A stretch of 64,000 nucleotides of DNA. Source: Verrucomicrobiaceae bacterium (GTDB lineage Bacteria > Verrucomicrobiota > Verrucomicrobiia > Verrucomicrobiales > Akkermansiaceae). Each line of letters starts with the position of its first letter. Position 1 is the first letter of the stretch. Positions 1 to 7,369 of this stretch are shown here, piece after piece. The notes below the pieces were generated by a model. It saw only the letters and a list, made by a program, of their open reading frames with translations, was not told the origin of the DNA and ran no database searches. The translations under genes were made by a program, and so were the position numbers. The stretch covers positions 186,001-250,000 of the forward strand of contig JAIXQH010000025.1 in the NCBI GenBank assembly GCA_027484055.1. Reading direction: 5' to 3'.

Positions 1-1220
1 TGACGGATTTGCGGCTTGGTGGTGACTCCGGCATGGACTTGCTGGATGCCGCACTTGCCCTGCCAGAGCCGCCCGTCGCCATCATGATGACGGCCTATGG
101 CTCGGTGGACACCGCCGTGGAAGCCATGCGCCGCGGAGCTTGGCACTTTGTCACCAAACCACTGAACCTCGACGAAGTCGAAATGCTGCTCAAGCGGGCA
201 CTGCGTAACCGCAACCTAGAAAAGGAAAACCAGCAACTCACCCAGCAGGTCAAAAAATCCAATAAACTCGACCGCCTCATCGGCAAATCCGCTGCCATCG
301 CACGGGTTGGGGACTTGGTGCAACAAGTCGCCGCCACGCGCGCGACGGTGTTGATCGAAGGCGAGTCTGGAACGGGTAAAGAAGTCGTCGCCCACACACT
401 GCACCATCTATCCGGAAGGCCCGCCGCGAAAATGGTCATCGTCCACTGTGCCGCGCTTTCCCCACAATTGCTTGAGAGTGAGTTATTCGGACATGAGAAA
501 GGTGCCTTCACCGGTGCTTCGCAACGCCGGATCGGCCGCTTCGAGCAAGCAGATGGCGGCACGCTTTTCCTCGACGAAATTGGTGAAATCGACGCCGCGA
601 CGCAGGTCAAACTCCTCAGAGTCCTTTCCGAACGCACGCTTGAGCGCGTAGGATCAAACGCGGTGCTCAAGGTGGACGTCCGGGTCATCGCCGCGACGAA
701 CAAGAACCTCAAAGAGCTCGTCGCCAATGGAACCTTCCGAGAAGACCTCTATTTCCGGCTCAATGTCGTAAAAATCGAAATGCCACCGCTGCGCGATCGC
801 CGAGAAGACATCGTGCTCCTAGCAGGTAGTTTCCTCCAAGAATTTGCCAAAGAAAATGAGCGCCCCGTGAAACCACTCTCGGACGCGGCACTCGATCTGC
901 TGCTCGCCTACTCGTGGCCGGGAAATGTCCGGGAACTGAGGACCGCCATCGAGCACGGGGTGGTCATGTGTAACGATTCCGTCATAGAAGCGCGCCACCT
1001 GCCGCAATTCGTGAATTTCCCAGCGCCCTCAGCCTCTCCAGCCACAGTTTCTGAAAAAATCACCCTTGCTGCCCCCACCGAATTCAACTTGCATGAACTC
1101 GAATCGAACGCGATCCGCAAGGCACTTTCACTGGCAAGGGACAATCGAACCCGGACGGCGGAACTCCTTGGAATCAGTCGCAGAACCCTCCAACGAAAAC
1201 TCAAGGAGCTCGGCCTCTAA
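1..1220 (+). CDS. NtrC-type sigma-54-dependent response regulator (5' end outside window)
   Basis: A two-component regulator that would activate sigma-54 promoters when its receiver is phosphorylated. The window opens inside the receiver: the in-frame codons before base 9 read Thr-Asp, and that Asp (bases 6-8), followed by LRLGG, is probably the phosphoacceptor. The first in-frame start, TTG at 9, is therefore not the real one. The conserved receiver end TKPLN follows. The AAA+ domain has Walker A GESGTGKE (near nt 362), the sigma-54-contacting GAFTGA loop (near nt 505) and a LFLDEIGEI Walker B. A Fis-type helix-turn-helix (AELLGISRRTLQRKL) ends the protein. The partner kinase is not visible. 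The next gene starts 30 bp downstream, so this may be the promoter-proximal part of a run reaching dxs. Family assignment is secure; the regulon is unknown. Confidence 0.95.
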   Translation, partial: TDLRLGGDSGMDLLDAALALPEPPVAIMMTAYGSVDTAVEAMRRGAWHFVTKPLNLDEVEMLLKRALRNRNLEKENQQLTQQVKKSNKLDRLIGKSAAIARVGDLVQQVAATRATVLIEGESGTGKEVVAHTLHHLSGRPAAKMVIVHCAALSPQLLESELFGHEKGAFTGASQRRIGRFEQADGGTLFLDEIGEIDAATQVKLLRVLSERTLERVGSNAVLKVDVRVIAATNKNLKELVANGTFREDLYFRLNVVKIEMPPLRDRREDIVLLAGSFLQEFAKENERPVKPLSDAALDLLLAYSWPGNVRELRTAIEHGVVMCNDSVIEARHLPQFVNFPAPSASPATVSEKITLAAPTEFNLHELESNAIRKALSLARDNRTRTAELLGISRRTLQRKLKELGL

Positions 1221-1250
1221 GCCTTTCCTTGAAAATTACCGCTCTCTTTC

Positions 1251-3071
1251 ATGAATCAAGATACTATTCTGGCCGATAAAGGCATTGTTCTCCGTCGTAG
1301 TTTATTTTTCCTCATCCTACTCATCCTCATCGCCGGGAATCTCTTCGTGCTCTTCCGCGGGCTGAACTCCCCGCAAGCGATGGATCAAGCCCAGATCGCC
1401 CGGGAAATCGCCCGGGGCAACGGATTCACCACCAAGATGATCCGCCCAGTTGCCTACAATCAGGCCGAAAAAAACCAAAAAACGGCGGTCTCACTCGTCG
1501 GATTTGAAGACACTTACCAATCCCCGCTCAACCCCTTGCTCAATGCTGCCGTGCTCAAACTCATCGGCGCCGATGATGCGGAAGCCTTTAAAATGAAGGA
1601 AAATGAGATGATTTTCCCGCTAGACCGTGTCATCGCTACGGTCGCCACGATCTTTTTCATCATGGCCATCGGGGTGAATTATTTACTCATCGCACGCATC
1701 TTCGACGCTAAAATCGCCGGTGTCTGTGCCATTTTGATGCTCTTTTGTGAGACTTTCTGGACTTACTCACTCAGCGGCCTGCCTCAGATGCTCATGCTCC
1801 TGCTCTTTTCCTGTGCGATTTACTTCGTCTATCGCGCCGTGGAGGCTGCGGAGGAAGGCCGCATCGCCATGACGCCGGCCATCATTGCCGGCGTGTTTTT
1901 CACCCTACTCGCCCTCACTCACTGGATGGCCGTATGGATTGCACTCGGCTACATCATCTTCGCCGCCATCGCCTTCAAGCCTCGCGGCATCATCGGACTC
2001 ACGGTCCTAGGCTTGGTGATCATCGCCGCCGTCGGGCCGATGATTCGCAACCAGAACATCACTGGTTCCCCATTTGGCACCGCCTTCCTCACCCTCTACA
2101 ATGGCTTATCCAATGGCAGCGAGACCAGCATCATGCGCACCATCGACCTCGATGCTGCACCGCTGATCATCGACGGGATCATCTCAAAAATCCTCCGCAC
2201 CACCTTACTTCAAGCCACCGACATCATCCCCCTGCTCGGTGGTATCATCGTGGCACCGCTGTTTTTCATCAGCCTACTCCACCCATTCAAGCGGCCCGCC
2301 ATCGCAAAATTCCGCTGGGCCATCCTCCTCATGTGGGTGACGACCGCATTCGGCCTCGCCTTTTTTGGAATTTCCAAAGAGGCGCTAGACCCGAACCAGC
2401 TCCACTTGCTCTTCGCCCCCATCATGACAGCCTACGGCTTAGCGTTTATCTCCATCCTCTGGAGTCGCCTCGATGTCGTCTCCAGCACCCCCATGCTGCG
2501 GAATGTGCACCACATCACCATCATCACGATCTGCGCCCTCCCTCTCATTCTGGCCCTACCGCAAAAAGTCAAAATCGGCCTCGCACTCCGCGACCGCGGT
2601 GGGATTCCCAACTGGCCGCCCTACTACGCTCCGGCACTCAATAGTCAAACGGCGGGTCTAAAAGCATGGGTCTCCAAGAAACAAGTCACCTTCTCAGACC
2701 AGCCATGGGCGGTCGCTTGGTATGCGGATCGCATCAGCATTTGGCTCCCCCCGACTCGTGAGGGCTTTGTAAAACTCGAATCCATCGCCACCGATCTGCA
2801 AACACCCGTCGCAGGCATCTTGATTTCCCCGCTCTCACACGGCTCCGGAAATGCCTCCGAAGTCGCCGTACAGTTTAAGGACTTCAACTCGCTGGTGCTC
2901 GATGGACGCTCCTTTTACACCAATTACCCGAACGGCGTCTCCCTCTTCGACAAGGACCCGAAAATCGCCGATATCGCCAAGCGCTACGCCTACCGCGCCC
3001 CACTTGTCGGCATGGAAATGGTCTATTACAGTGACCGCCCCATCCGCACCGCCTCCGCGGCAGCCCAATAA
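1251..3071 (+). CDS. Polytopic membrane protein, GT-C (glycosyltransferase 39)-like
   Basis: A 606-residue inner-membrane protein with about ten hydrophobic helices between residues 15 and 420 and a more polar C-terminal part of about 180 residues. After the first helix a periplasmic loop reads MDQAQIAREIARGNGF, which matches the Asp-containing first loop of PMT/ArnT-type GT-C glycosyltransferases using polyprenyl-phosphate sugar donors. That suggests transfer of a sugar to a protein, lipid or polymer outside the membrane. This rests on topology and the loop motif only; no acceptor can be named. It sits 30 bp after the response regulator and 13 bp before xseB on the same strand. It could also be an uncharacterised membrane protein of similar fold. 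Confidence 0.65.
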   Translation: MNQDTILADKGIVLRRSLFFLILLILIAGNLFVLFRGLNSPQAMDQAQIAREIARGNGFTTKMIRPVAYNQAEKNQKTAVSLVGFEDTYQSPLNPLLNAAVLKLIGADDAEAFKMKENEMIFPLDRVIATVATIFFIMAIGVNYLLIARIFDAKIAGVCAILMLFCETFWTYSLSGLPQMLMLLLFSCAIYFVYRAVEAAEEGRIAMTPAIIAGVFFTLLALTHWMAVWIALGYIIFAAIAFKPRGIIGLTVLGLVIIAAVGPMIRNQNITGSPFGTAFLTLYNGLSNGSETSIMRTIDLDAAPLIIDGIISKILRTTLLQATDIIPLLGGIIVAPLFFISLLHPFKRPAIAKFRWAILLMWVTTAFGLAFFGISKEALDPNQLHLLFAPIMTAYGLAFISILWSRLDVVSSTPMLRNVHHITIITICALPLILALPQKVKIGLALRDRGGIPNWPPYYAPALNSQTAGLKAWVSKKQVTFSDQPWAVAWYADRISIWLPPTREGFVKLESIATDLQTPVAGILISPLSHGSGNASEVAVQFKDFNSLVLDGRSFYTNYPNGVSLFDKDPKIADIAKRYAYRAPLVGMEMVYYSDRPIRTASAAAQ

Positions 3072-3084
3072 TCACTCCATATCC

Positions 3085-3399
3085 ATGGCCCGGCCGAAAT
3101 CCACCCCTGACAAAGTCAGCACCCCGCTTCCTAACTTCGAAGAATCTCTTCAAGGCCTGGAATCCATCGTCGAAGCGATGGAGCACCAACACCTCGCCCT
3201 GGAAGAACTCGTCTCCTATTACGAAAAAGGCTCCACCTTGTTGAACCGTTGCGAGTCGATTCTAAAATCCGCACGGAGCCGGATCGACCTCATCACCCTA
3301 CAGCATCAAGATGAGATTGAACTGGATGCAACGGTAAAATCAAGCAACCTACCTGCCGACGAAGACGACGACGAAGATAATGACATCCGCCTTTTCTAA
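3085..3399 (+). CDS. xseB: Exodeoxyribonuclease VII small subunit
   Basis: Small subunit of exonuclease VII, which with XseA degrades single-stranded DNA into oligonucleotides. The 104-residue product has the typical core (LPNFEESLQGLESIVEAM, then LVSYYEKGSTLLNRCESIL), a helical hairpin that packs on XseA, and then a very acidic tail ending DEDDDEDNDIRLF. The ATG at 3085 is chosen because it gives the family's usual length; the frame is open for 78 codons further upstream but that part lies over the previous gene. The 3' end overlaps dxs by 20 bp, suggesting translational coupling. An xseB-dxs neighbourhood is common in bacteria. xseA is not in the window. Confidence 0.9.
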   Translation: MARPKSTPDKVSTPLPNFEESLQGLESIVEAMEHQHLALEELVSYYEKGSTLLNRCESILKSARSRIDLITLQHQDEIELDATVKSSNLPADEDDDEDNDIRLF

Positions 3400-5278
3400 G
3401 CCCACAGCCCTCGGGCCGATTCTCTCGACCATTCATGCCCCCAGTGATGTCAAAAATCTCCGTGATGCTCAGCTGCCTCAGCTCGCTGCAGAAATCCGGC
3501 ACACCCTCATCGAGTCCCTCTCAAAAACCGGCGGCCACCTCGGCCCGAATCTCGGCGTCGTCGAACTGACCGTCGCTCTCCACCGCGTCTTCTCCACCCC
3601 GTCGGACAAGTTCGTCTTCGACGTTTCTCACCAAGGATACGTCCATAAAATGCTCACCGGCCGTGCGGACCAAATCCATACCATCCGCACCTACAAAGGG
3701 CTAAACGGCTTCCTGCTGCGCTCCGAGTCCGAGCATGACGCCTACGGCGCCGGCCATGCGGGCACCGCCCTTTCGGCCGCACTCGGCATGGCCGCCGCCC
3801 GCGACCTCGCCGGTGGCAGCAACCACGTCGTCGCCGTCGCCGGTGATGCCGCCTTCACCTGCGGTCCCACCCTCGAAGCGCTCAACAACATCGCGGAAAC
3901 GACGAAAAAATTCATCGTCGTCCTCAACGACAACGAGTGGTCCATCGACAAAAACGTCGGTGCCATCGCCCGCTATTTCAACGCCCTTCAGACGCACTCG
4001 ACCTACGCCGCCGTCCGCCGCCAAGCCGCCGACTTTGTGGAAAAAATCGCCGGTAAGGCCGTCCGCACCCTCGCTCACCGCGTGGAAGAAGGAGCCAAGA
4101 ACCTGCTCTTCCAGAACGTGCTCTTCGAGAAATTTGGGATGCGCTACTTCGGCCCGATCGACGGTCATGACCTCCCTCTTCTCGTCCGCACCTTCGAGCA
4201 CCTCAAGACCCTCCACGAGCCAGTCGTGCTCCACATCATCACCGAAAAAGGCCGCGGCTACCAACCCGCCCTCGACAACCCCGGGAAATTCCACGGCCTC
4301 GGCACCTACAAAATCGAAGACGGCTCCACCGACTCCACCAGCACCCCGACCTGCTCCGACCTCTTCGGCCGGACCATCACCGACTTCGCCAAAAAAGACC
4401 CCAAAGTCGTCGCCATCACCGCCGCCATGCCCGGTGGCACCAAACTGGAAATCTTCAAAAAAGAACTCCCCGACCGCTACTTCGACGTCGGCATCGCGGA
4501 AGAACACGCCGCCCTCTTCGCCTGCGGACTTGCCGCCGAAGGCTTCCGCCCCTTTCTCGCGATTTACTCGACCTTCATGCAGCGGGCCTACGACATGATC
4601 ATCCACGACATGGCTCTCCAAGGACTCCCCGTCCGCCTCTGCATGGATCGTGGCGGCCTTTCCGGCGACGATGGCCCCACTCACCACGGGCTCTTCGACA
4701 TCGGCTACCTCCGCCACATCCCCGGCATCATCCACATGCAACCGAAGGACGAGGACGAGTTCGTGGACATGCTGCACACCATGGCCCACTACGACGACGG
4801 CCCCACCGCCATTCGCTACCCACGCGGCGTCATCAAAGGCACGCCCGTCAAAGCCAGCCCGCAACTTCTAGAAATCGGCAAGGCCGAAGTCGTCGCCGAT
4901 GGCACGGACGTCGCACTCATCGGCCTCGGCACCCTCTTTGAAATGGCCGAGCGCACCAAGCTCTTACTCGAAGCCAAGGGCCTCTCCGTAGCACTCATCA
5001 ATCCCCGTTTCATCAAGCCGCTCGACACTCAAGTCCTGCAGACCTACGCCACGAAGTGCAAAGTCCTCTGCACCTTCGAGGATCACGTGCTCTTCAACGG
5101 CTTCGGCGCTGCCGTCATCGAATGCCTCCACGACGCAGCCATCCACACCCCCGTCGAACGCATCGGCTGGCCAGACGAATTCATCGAACACGGCAAGCCA
5201 GACACCCTCCGAGCACTCCACGGCCTGACACCCGAAGCCGCAGTGGAGAAGGTGATGAAACATCTTCAACCGAGCTAG
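3380..5278 (+). CDS. dxs: 1-deoxy-D-xylulose-5-phosphate synthase
   Basis: Condenses pyruvate and glyceraldehyde 3-phosphate to 1-deoxyxylulose 5-phosphate, the first step of the MEP isoprenoid pathway, using thiamine diphosphate. The 632 residues cover the full enzyme: N-terminal HLGPNLGVVELTVALH and DVSHQGYVHK motifs, the thiamine-binding stretch with LNDNEWSID downstream, the central DVGIAEEHAA segment containing the catalytic Glu, and a C-terminal transketolase-type domain. The usual thiamine-binding GDG reads GDA here (GDAAFTCGP), and the downstream MSISPNVG-like stretch reads WSIDKNVG. Length and the remaining motifs argue for an active enzyme. It starts inside xseB and ends the co-directional run that begins at the window's left edge. 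Confidence 0.93.
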   Translation: MTSAFSKPTALGPILSTIHAPSDVKNLRDAQLPQLAAEIRHTLIESLSKTGGHLGPNLGVVELTVALHRVFSTPSDKFVFDVSHQGYVHKMLTGRADQIHTIRTYKGLNGFLLRSESEHDAYGAGHAGTALSAALGMAAARDLAGGSNHVVAVAGDAAFTCGPTLEALNNIAETTKKFIVVLNDNEWSIDKNVGAIARYFNALQTHSTYAAVRRQAADFVEKIAGKAVRTLAHRVEEGAKNLLFQNVLFEKFGMRYFGPIDGHDLPLLVRTFEHLKTLHEPVVLHIITEKGRGYQPALDNPGKFHGLGTYKIEDGSTDSTSTPTCSDLFGRTITDFAKKDPKVVAITAAMPGGTKLEIFKKELPDRYFDVGIAEEHAALFACGLAAEGFRPFLAIYSTFMQRAYDMIIHDMALQGLPVRLCMDRGGLSGDDGPTHHGLFDIGYLRHIPGIIHMQPKDEDEFVDMLHTMAHYDDGPTAIRYPRGVIKGTPVKASPQLLEIGKAEVVADGTDVALIGLGTLFEMAERTKLLLEAKGLSVALINPRFIKPLDTQVLQTYATKCKVLCTFEDHVLFNGFGAAVIECLHDAAIHTPVERIGWPDEFIEHGKPDTLRALHGLTPEAAVEKVMKHLQPS

Positions 5279-5432
5279 CCCGCGCGGCATAAGCAGGGGT
5301 GGATAGATACGATTTGGAAATCGCAGTAACATAGGGGCCAGCCACGGTTGCACTCGTCCCGAGACGGATGGCAAGTGCCTGGAAACCAGGGCATATCGTA
5401 CAATCGGATTGGCACCGCAATGCCATAAGGAG

Positions 5433-5452
5433 CAGCGACACTCCTGTCGCTG
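5433..5452. repeat. Perfect hairpin CAGCGACA-CTCC-TGTCGCTG
   Basis: An 8-bp perfect inverted repeat with a 4-nt loop, followed on the plus strand by ATTTCCTTTC. It lies 155 bp after dxs. It could act as a weak terminator for the xseB-dxs transcript, but the absence of a clean T-run and a second hairpin 15 bp further on favour a REP-like element. Confidence 0.5.
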
Positions 5453-5467
5453 ATTTCCTTTCATCAA

Positions 5468-5487
5468 AGAGCCCTATCAATGGCTCT
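5468..5487. repeat. Second hairpin of the REP-like block
   Basis: AGAGCC and GGCTCT form a 6-bp stem around an 8-nt loop. It lies immediately after the 5433-5452 hairpin, so the two form a paired-palindrome arrangement like that of bacterial interspersed mosaic elements. Confidence 0.4.
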
Positions 5488-5517
5488 CCCGCCTGCGCCG
5501 TCCTCCGCAGCGCCAAG

Positions 5518-5557
5518 TCCCATCCTCAAGCGGAGCTGGAGGCGCTCCACCGGTGAG
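5518..5557 (+). repeat. 40-bp direct repeat, copy 1
   Basis: Begins TCCCATCCTCAAGCGG and ends CACCGGTGAG. It matches the sequence at 5639-5678 at all but four positions, in the same orientation 121 bp apart. The differences do not preserve any obvious reading frame use. Confidence 0.75.
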
Positions 5558-5638
5558 AATGTCTGTTATTTGGGACTGACCCCGGAGCAGACCCCGGAGC
5601 ATTTCCCGATGCCTGTTAGTCGGGATTGGTACCCCGGA

Positions 5639-5678
5639 TCCCATCCTCAAGCGGTGCTAGAGGCGCTGCACCGCTGAG
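5639..5678 (+). repeat. 40-bp direct repeat, copy 2
   Basis: Second copy of the 5518-5557 repeat with four substitutions. It is preceded by GGTACCCCGGA, and similar short phrases recur across 5395-5790, suggesting part of a larger degenerate dispersed unit. Confidence 0.75.
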
Positions 5679-5794
5679 TTTCATGTAACCGGATATTCTC
5701 TTCCAAGACCCGACCCCGTAGACCGTGTGAATGTCTGTTGTTGTGCTCCCCTCGCACTCACCGCAACGCATCTTATTTCGGGTTGGCACCCCTT

Positions 5795-6352
5795 TCATTT
5801 TTCATTGGTGATCGTATCATTCCACGTTAGGTCAATGATTCCTAAAGCTTTCTGCTGCCTTTCCTTTGCTTCGGTCTCAGCGAATTCGACAGTTGCCAAA
5901 TTTTCAAATTTATTGCCTTTGATATTAATCTTTCTTATTTCGCTGGAAAGGAAATGTTGTGCATATTCTAGTGGATAACTGTAACCGGATATAAATTTTT
6001 GGTTAGAATTAATCTCGATCGTTAGTATAATGTGGAGTATTTCTCCATGAAATGGTGGTTTACTTGTGTCCCATTTTTCTGCGCTTGAAAGGACATAAAC
6101 CGTATTCTTGCCGTTTTTTGGATTTACAAACTTTTTTAAGATGTCCTGTTTATTTACCCAACGGAAAGGTGGATTTTGATCTTCTAGCATCTTCTTCTCT
6201 TCCGAAGAATCTTGCGTCTTTAGATCATCAATACCTTTGTAATCAATGGTGGAATTCTTATAAATCTTTATAGGAGTAAATATAATTGTTTGAGATATAG
6301 CAAGACTGCACAGATACAAACTAATTAAAAAATATGTTGTAACTATTTTCAT
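5795..6352 (-). CDS. AT-rich orphan exported protein
   Basis: Encodes 185 residues from the ATG at 6352 (an upstream in-frame ATG at 6376 would add eight). The N-terminus (MKIVTTYFLISLYLCSLAIS) looks like a signal peptide with cleavage after SLAIS or nearby, so the product is probably periplasmic or secreted. The rest is rich in Lys, Asn, Ile and Glu, with no motif I recognise. The base composition is visibly far more AT-rich than every neighbour, and codons such as ATA and AAA dominate. That points to recent horizontal acquisition. It lies alone between repeat DNA and an antitoxin gene. Function unknown. Confidence 0.65.
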   Translation of the reverse strand: MKIVTTYFLISLYLCSLAISQTIIFTPIKIYKNSTIDYKGIDDLKTQDSSEEKKMLEDQNPPFRWVNKQDILKKFVNPKNGKNTVYVLSSAEKWDTSKPPFHGEILHIILTIEINSNQKFISGYSYPLEYAQHFLSSEIRKINIKGNKFENLATVEFAETEAKERQQKALGIIDLTWNDTITNEK

Positions 6353-6580
6353 GCTGCTTAAATTTATAAGGATCAATAGGTTATGTCATTGTGACTATTT
6401 GCTAGCGCACCAATAGGGTCAGTCAATAGAACCAGTAGGCCAAAAACGAAAGACTTTAGAGCGAGAGTCGGATTTTTCGAGCGGCGAGCGATGTGACGGA
6501 TAAGAGCATGGGAAGAGGGGGATAAGAGAATCAAAAGTTATGAGCTGTTGGTTAGAAGATGAAGGGGCATGGATTGAAAT

Positions 6581-6775
6581 TTAGCTCCCCATTTCCACCA
6601 ACACCTCTTCGAGAGACCGGGTGGGTTCGGCGTGGGCGGTGGCTTTTTCTTCGCGCAGGGTGCGGAGGTCTTCGTAGTTCTCGATTTCCTCCTGCATTTG
6701 CAGGAACTCCTCGTAGGGGAGCACGACGAACACCTTGCGGCCGTCTTTTTCGATGATTTGCGGGTGGATGCTCAT
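6581..6775 (-). CDS. Phd/YefM-type antitoxin, no visible toxin
   Basis: A 64-residue protein with the core of small type II antitoxins: QIIEKDGRKVFVVLPYEEFLQM, then an acidic helical tail (EEIENYEDLRTLREEKA) of the kind that wraps a toxin. Such antitoxins bind their own promoter through the N-terminal half and neutralise a partner through the C-terminal half. GAGG eight bases upstream of the ATG is a fair ribosome-binding site. No RelE- or Doc-like toxin follows within the 228 bp before the AT-rich orphan. The only adjacent co-directional frame is the 64-codon gene just upstream, 10 bp away. It may therefore be a solitary antitoxin or paired with an unrecognised partner. Confidence 0.75.
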   Translation of the reverse strand: MSIHPQIIEKDGRKVFVVLPYEEFLQMQEEIENYEDLRTLREEKATAHAEPTRSLEEVLVEMGS

Positions 6776-6785
6776 TGAGGTTTCC

Positions 6786-6980
6786 TCACAACCCCATCGC
6801 CCGGTTCAGTGGGATGCTGAAGGTCTTGCGGATGGGGCGGTTGGCTTCGTTTGAGGCGGGCCAGAGAGCGTCGGCGGCGGCGAAGACGGAATCGGCAAGG
6901 TCGAGGTCTTCGAGTTGGCCCTGGTTGAAGTAGCCGCGGGGTGCTGGATCTTCGGACGGAGTGTTGGGGGTAGTGCTCAT
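6786..6980 (-). CDS. Small hypothetical protein upstream of the antitoxin
   Basis: A 64-residue acidic frame starting at ATG 6980, with no signal peptide, membrane segment or recognised motif. It ends 10 bp before the Phd-type antitoxin and reads in the same direction, which is the best argument that it is translated. A longer overlapping frame exists (7038-6772), but its product is a low-complexity His/Arg/Pro-rich peptide, so I prefer this one. It could be a partner of the antitoxin or a chance frame. Confidence 0.4.
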   Translation of the reverse strand: MSTTPNTPSEDPAPRGYFNQGQLEDLDLADSVFAAADALWPASNEANRPIRKTFSIPLNRAMGL

Positions 6981-7112
6981 GATGGTTGTGTTTGTTAAAT
7001 GAACACAGCCTTGCTAGAGATTTCCCTGCGAAATGCACGGATATTGTGGGTTGACGGGCAAAACTCGGCGCTCGGGGGCGGTTTTTGCTACTTTTTCGGC
7101 AAAACAGGCCAC

Positions 7113-7322
7113 TGCGGTGGAAAGTCGAGGCTCCGCAGTGGAAAATGATGGGGAAACCATGGAAAAACGAAGCATCGCGGTGGAAAAATGTCGTTTCGCG
7201 GTGGAAGTCGGTGGTCTCGCGGTGGAATTCGCTGGCTCCGCAGTGGGAAATGCTCGTCTCGCGGTGGAAAAAGATGGCTCCGCAGTGGAGGGCGGGAGCG
7301 GGGCGGTGGGAAGACGAGTGGA
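7113..7322. repeat. Ten 21-bp imperfect tandem repeats
   Basis: Ten consecutive units of exactly 21 bp, consensus CGCGGTGGAAAAATGNNGNCT. Units alternate mainly between CGCGGTGG and CGCAGTGG starts. The period is a multiple of three, so plus and minus frames stay open across it. One plus frame (7033-7449) gives a 7-residue repeat around SAVEKDG; another (7085-7354) gives SRWKSVV. The minus strand gives FPPRDHR-like units. No ribosome-binding site or conserved flank singles out one frame, so I annotate DNA repeats and not a gene. It occupies most of the 389-bp gap between 6981 and 7369. Confidence 0.85.
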
Positions 7323-7369
7323 CTCCTACCGTTTACCAACCCAAGCCGCGCTGACCCTGCTGGGGGATG

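Larger units (their letters stand above)
5279..5794. other. Gene-poor stretch with hairpins and short repeats
   Basis: About 516 bp between dxs and an oppositely oriented gene. No convincing reading frame was found; the short frames here encode low-complexity peptides. It holds two perfect hairpins (5433-5452 and 5468-5487), two copies of a 40-bp repeat (5518-5557 and 5639-5678), and several related phrases of the type TCGGGATTGGTACC, near 5395, 5567, 5614 and 5771. The 14-mer GAATGTCTGTTNTT also occurs twice (near 5556 and 5727). This has the character of dispersed REP-like sequence rather than genes. Confidence 0.6.

Noticed and set aside
3701..4864. A 387-codon minus-strand open frame opposite dxs
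   Set aside because: Val/Gly/Asp/Glu-rich composition typical of the antisense of a GC-rich gene; dxs on the other strand is unmistakable.
7113..7322. CRISPR array
   Set aside because: The units abut directly, without spacers, and no cas genes are present.
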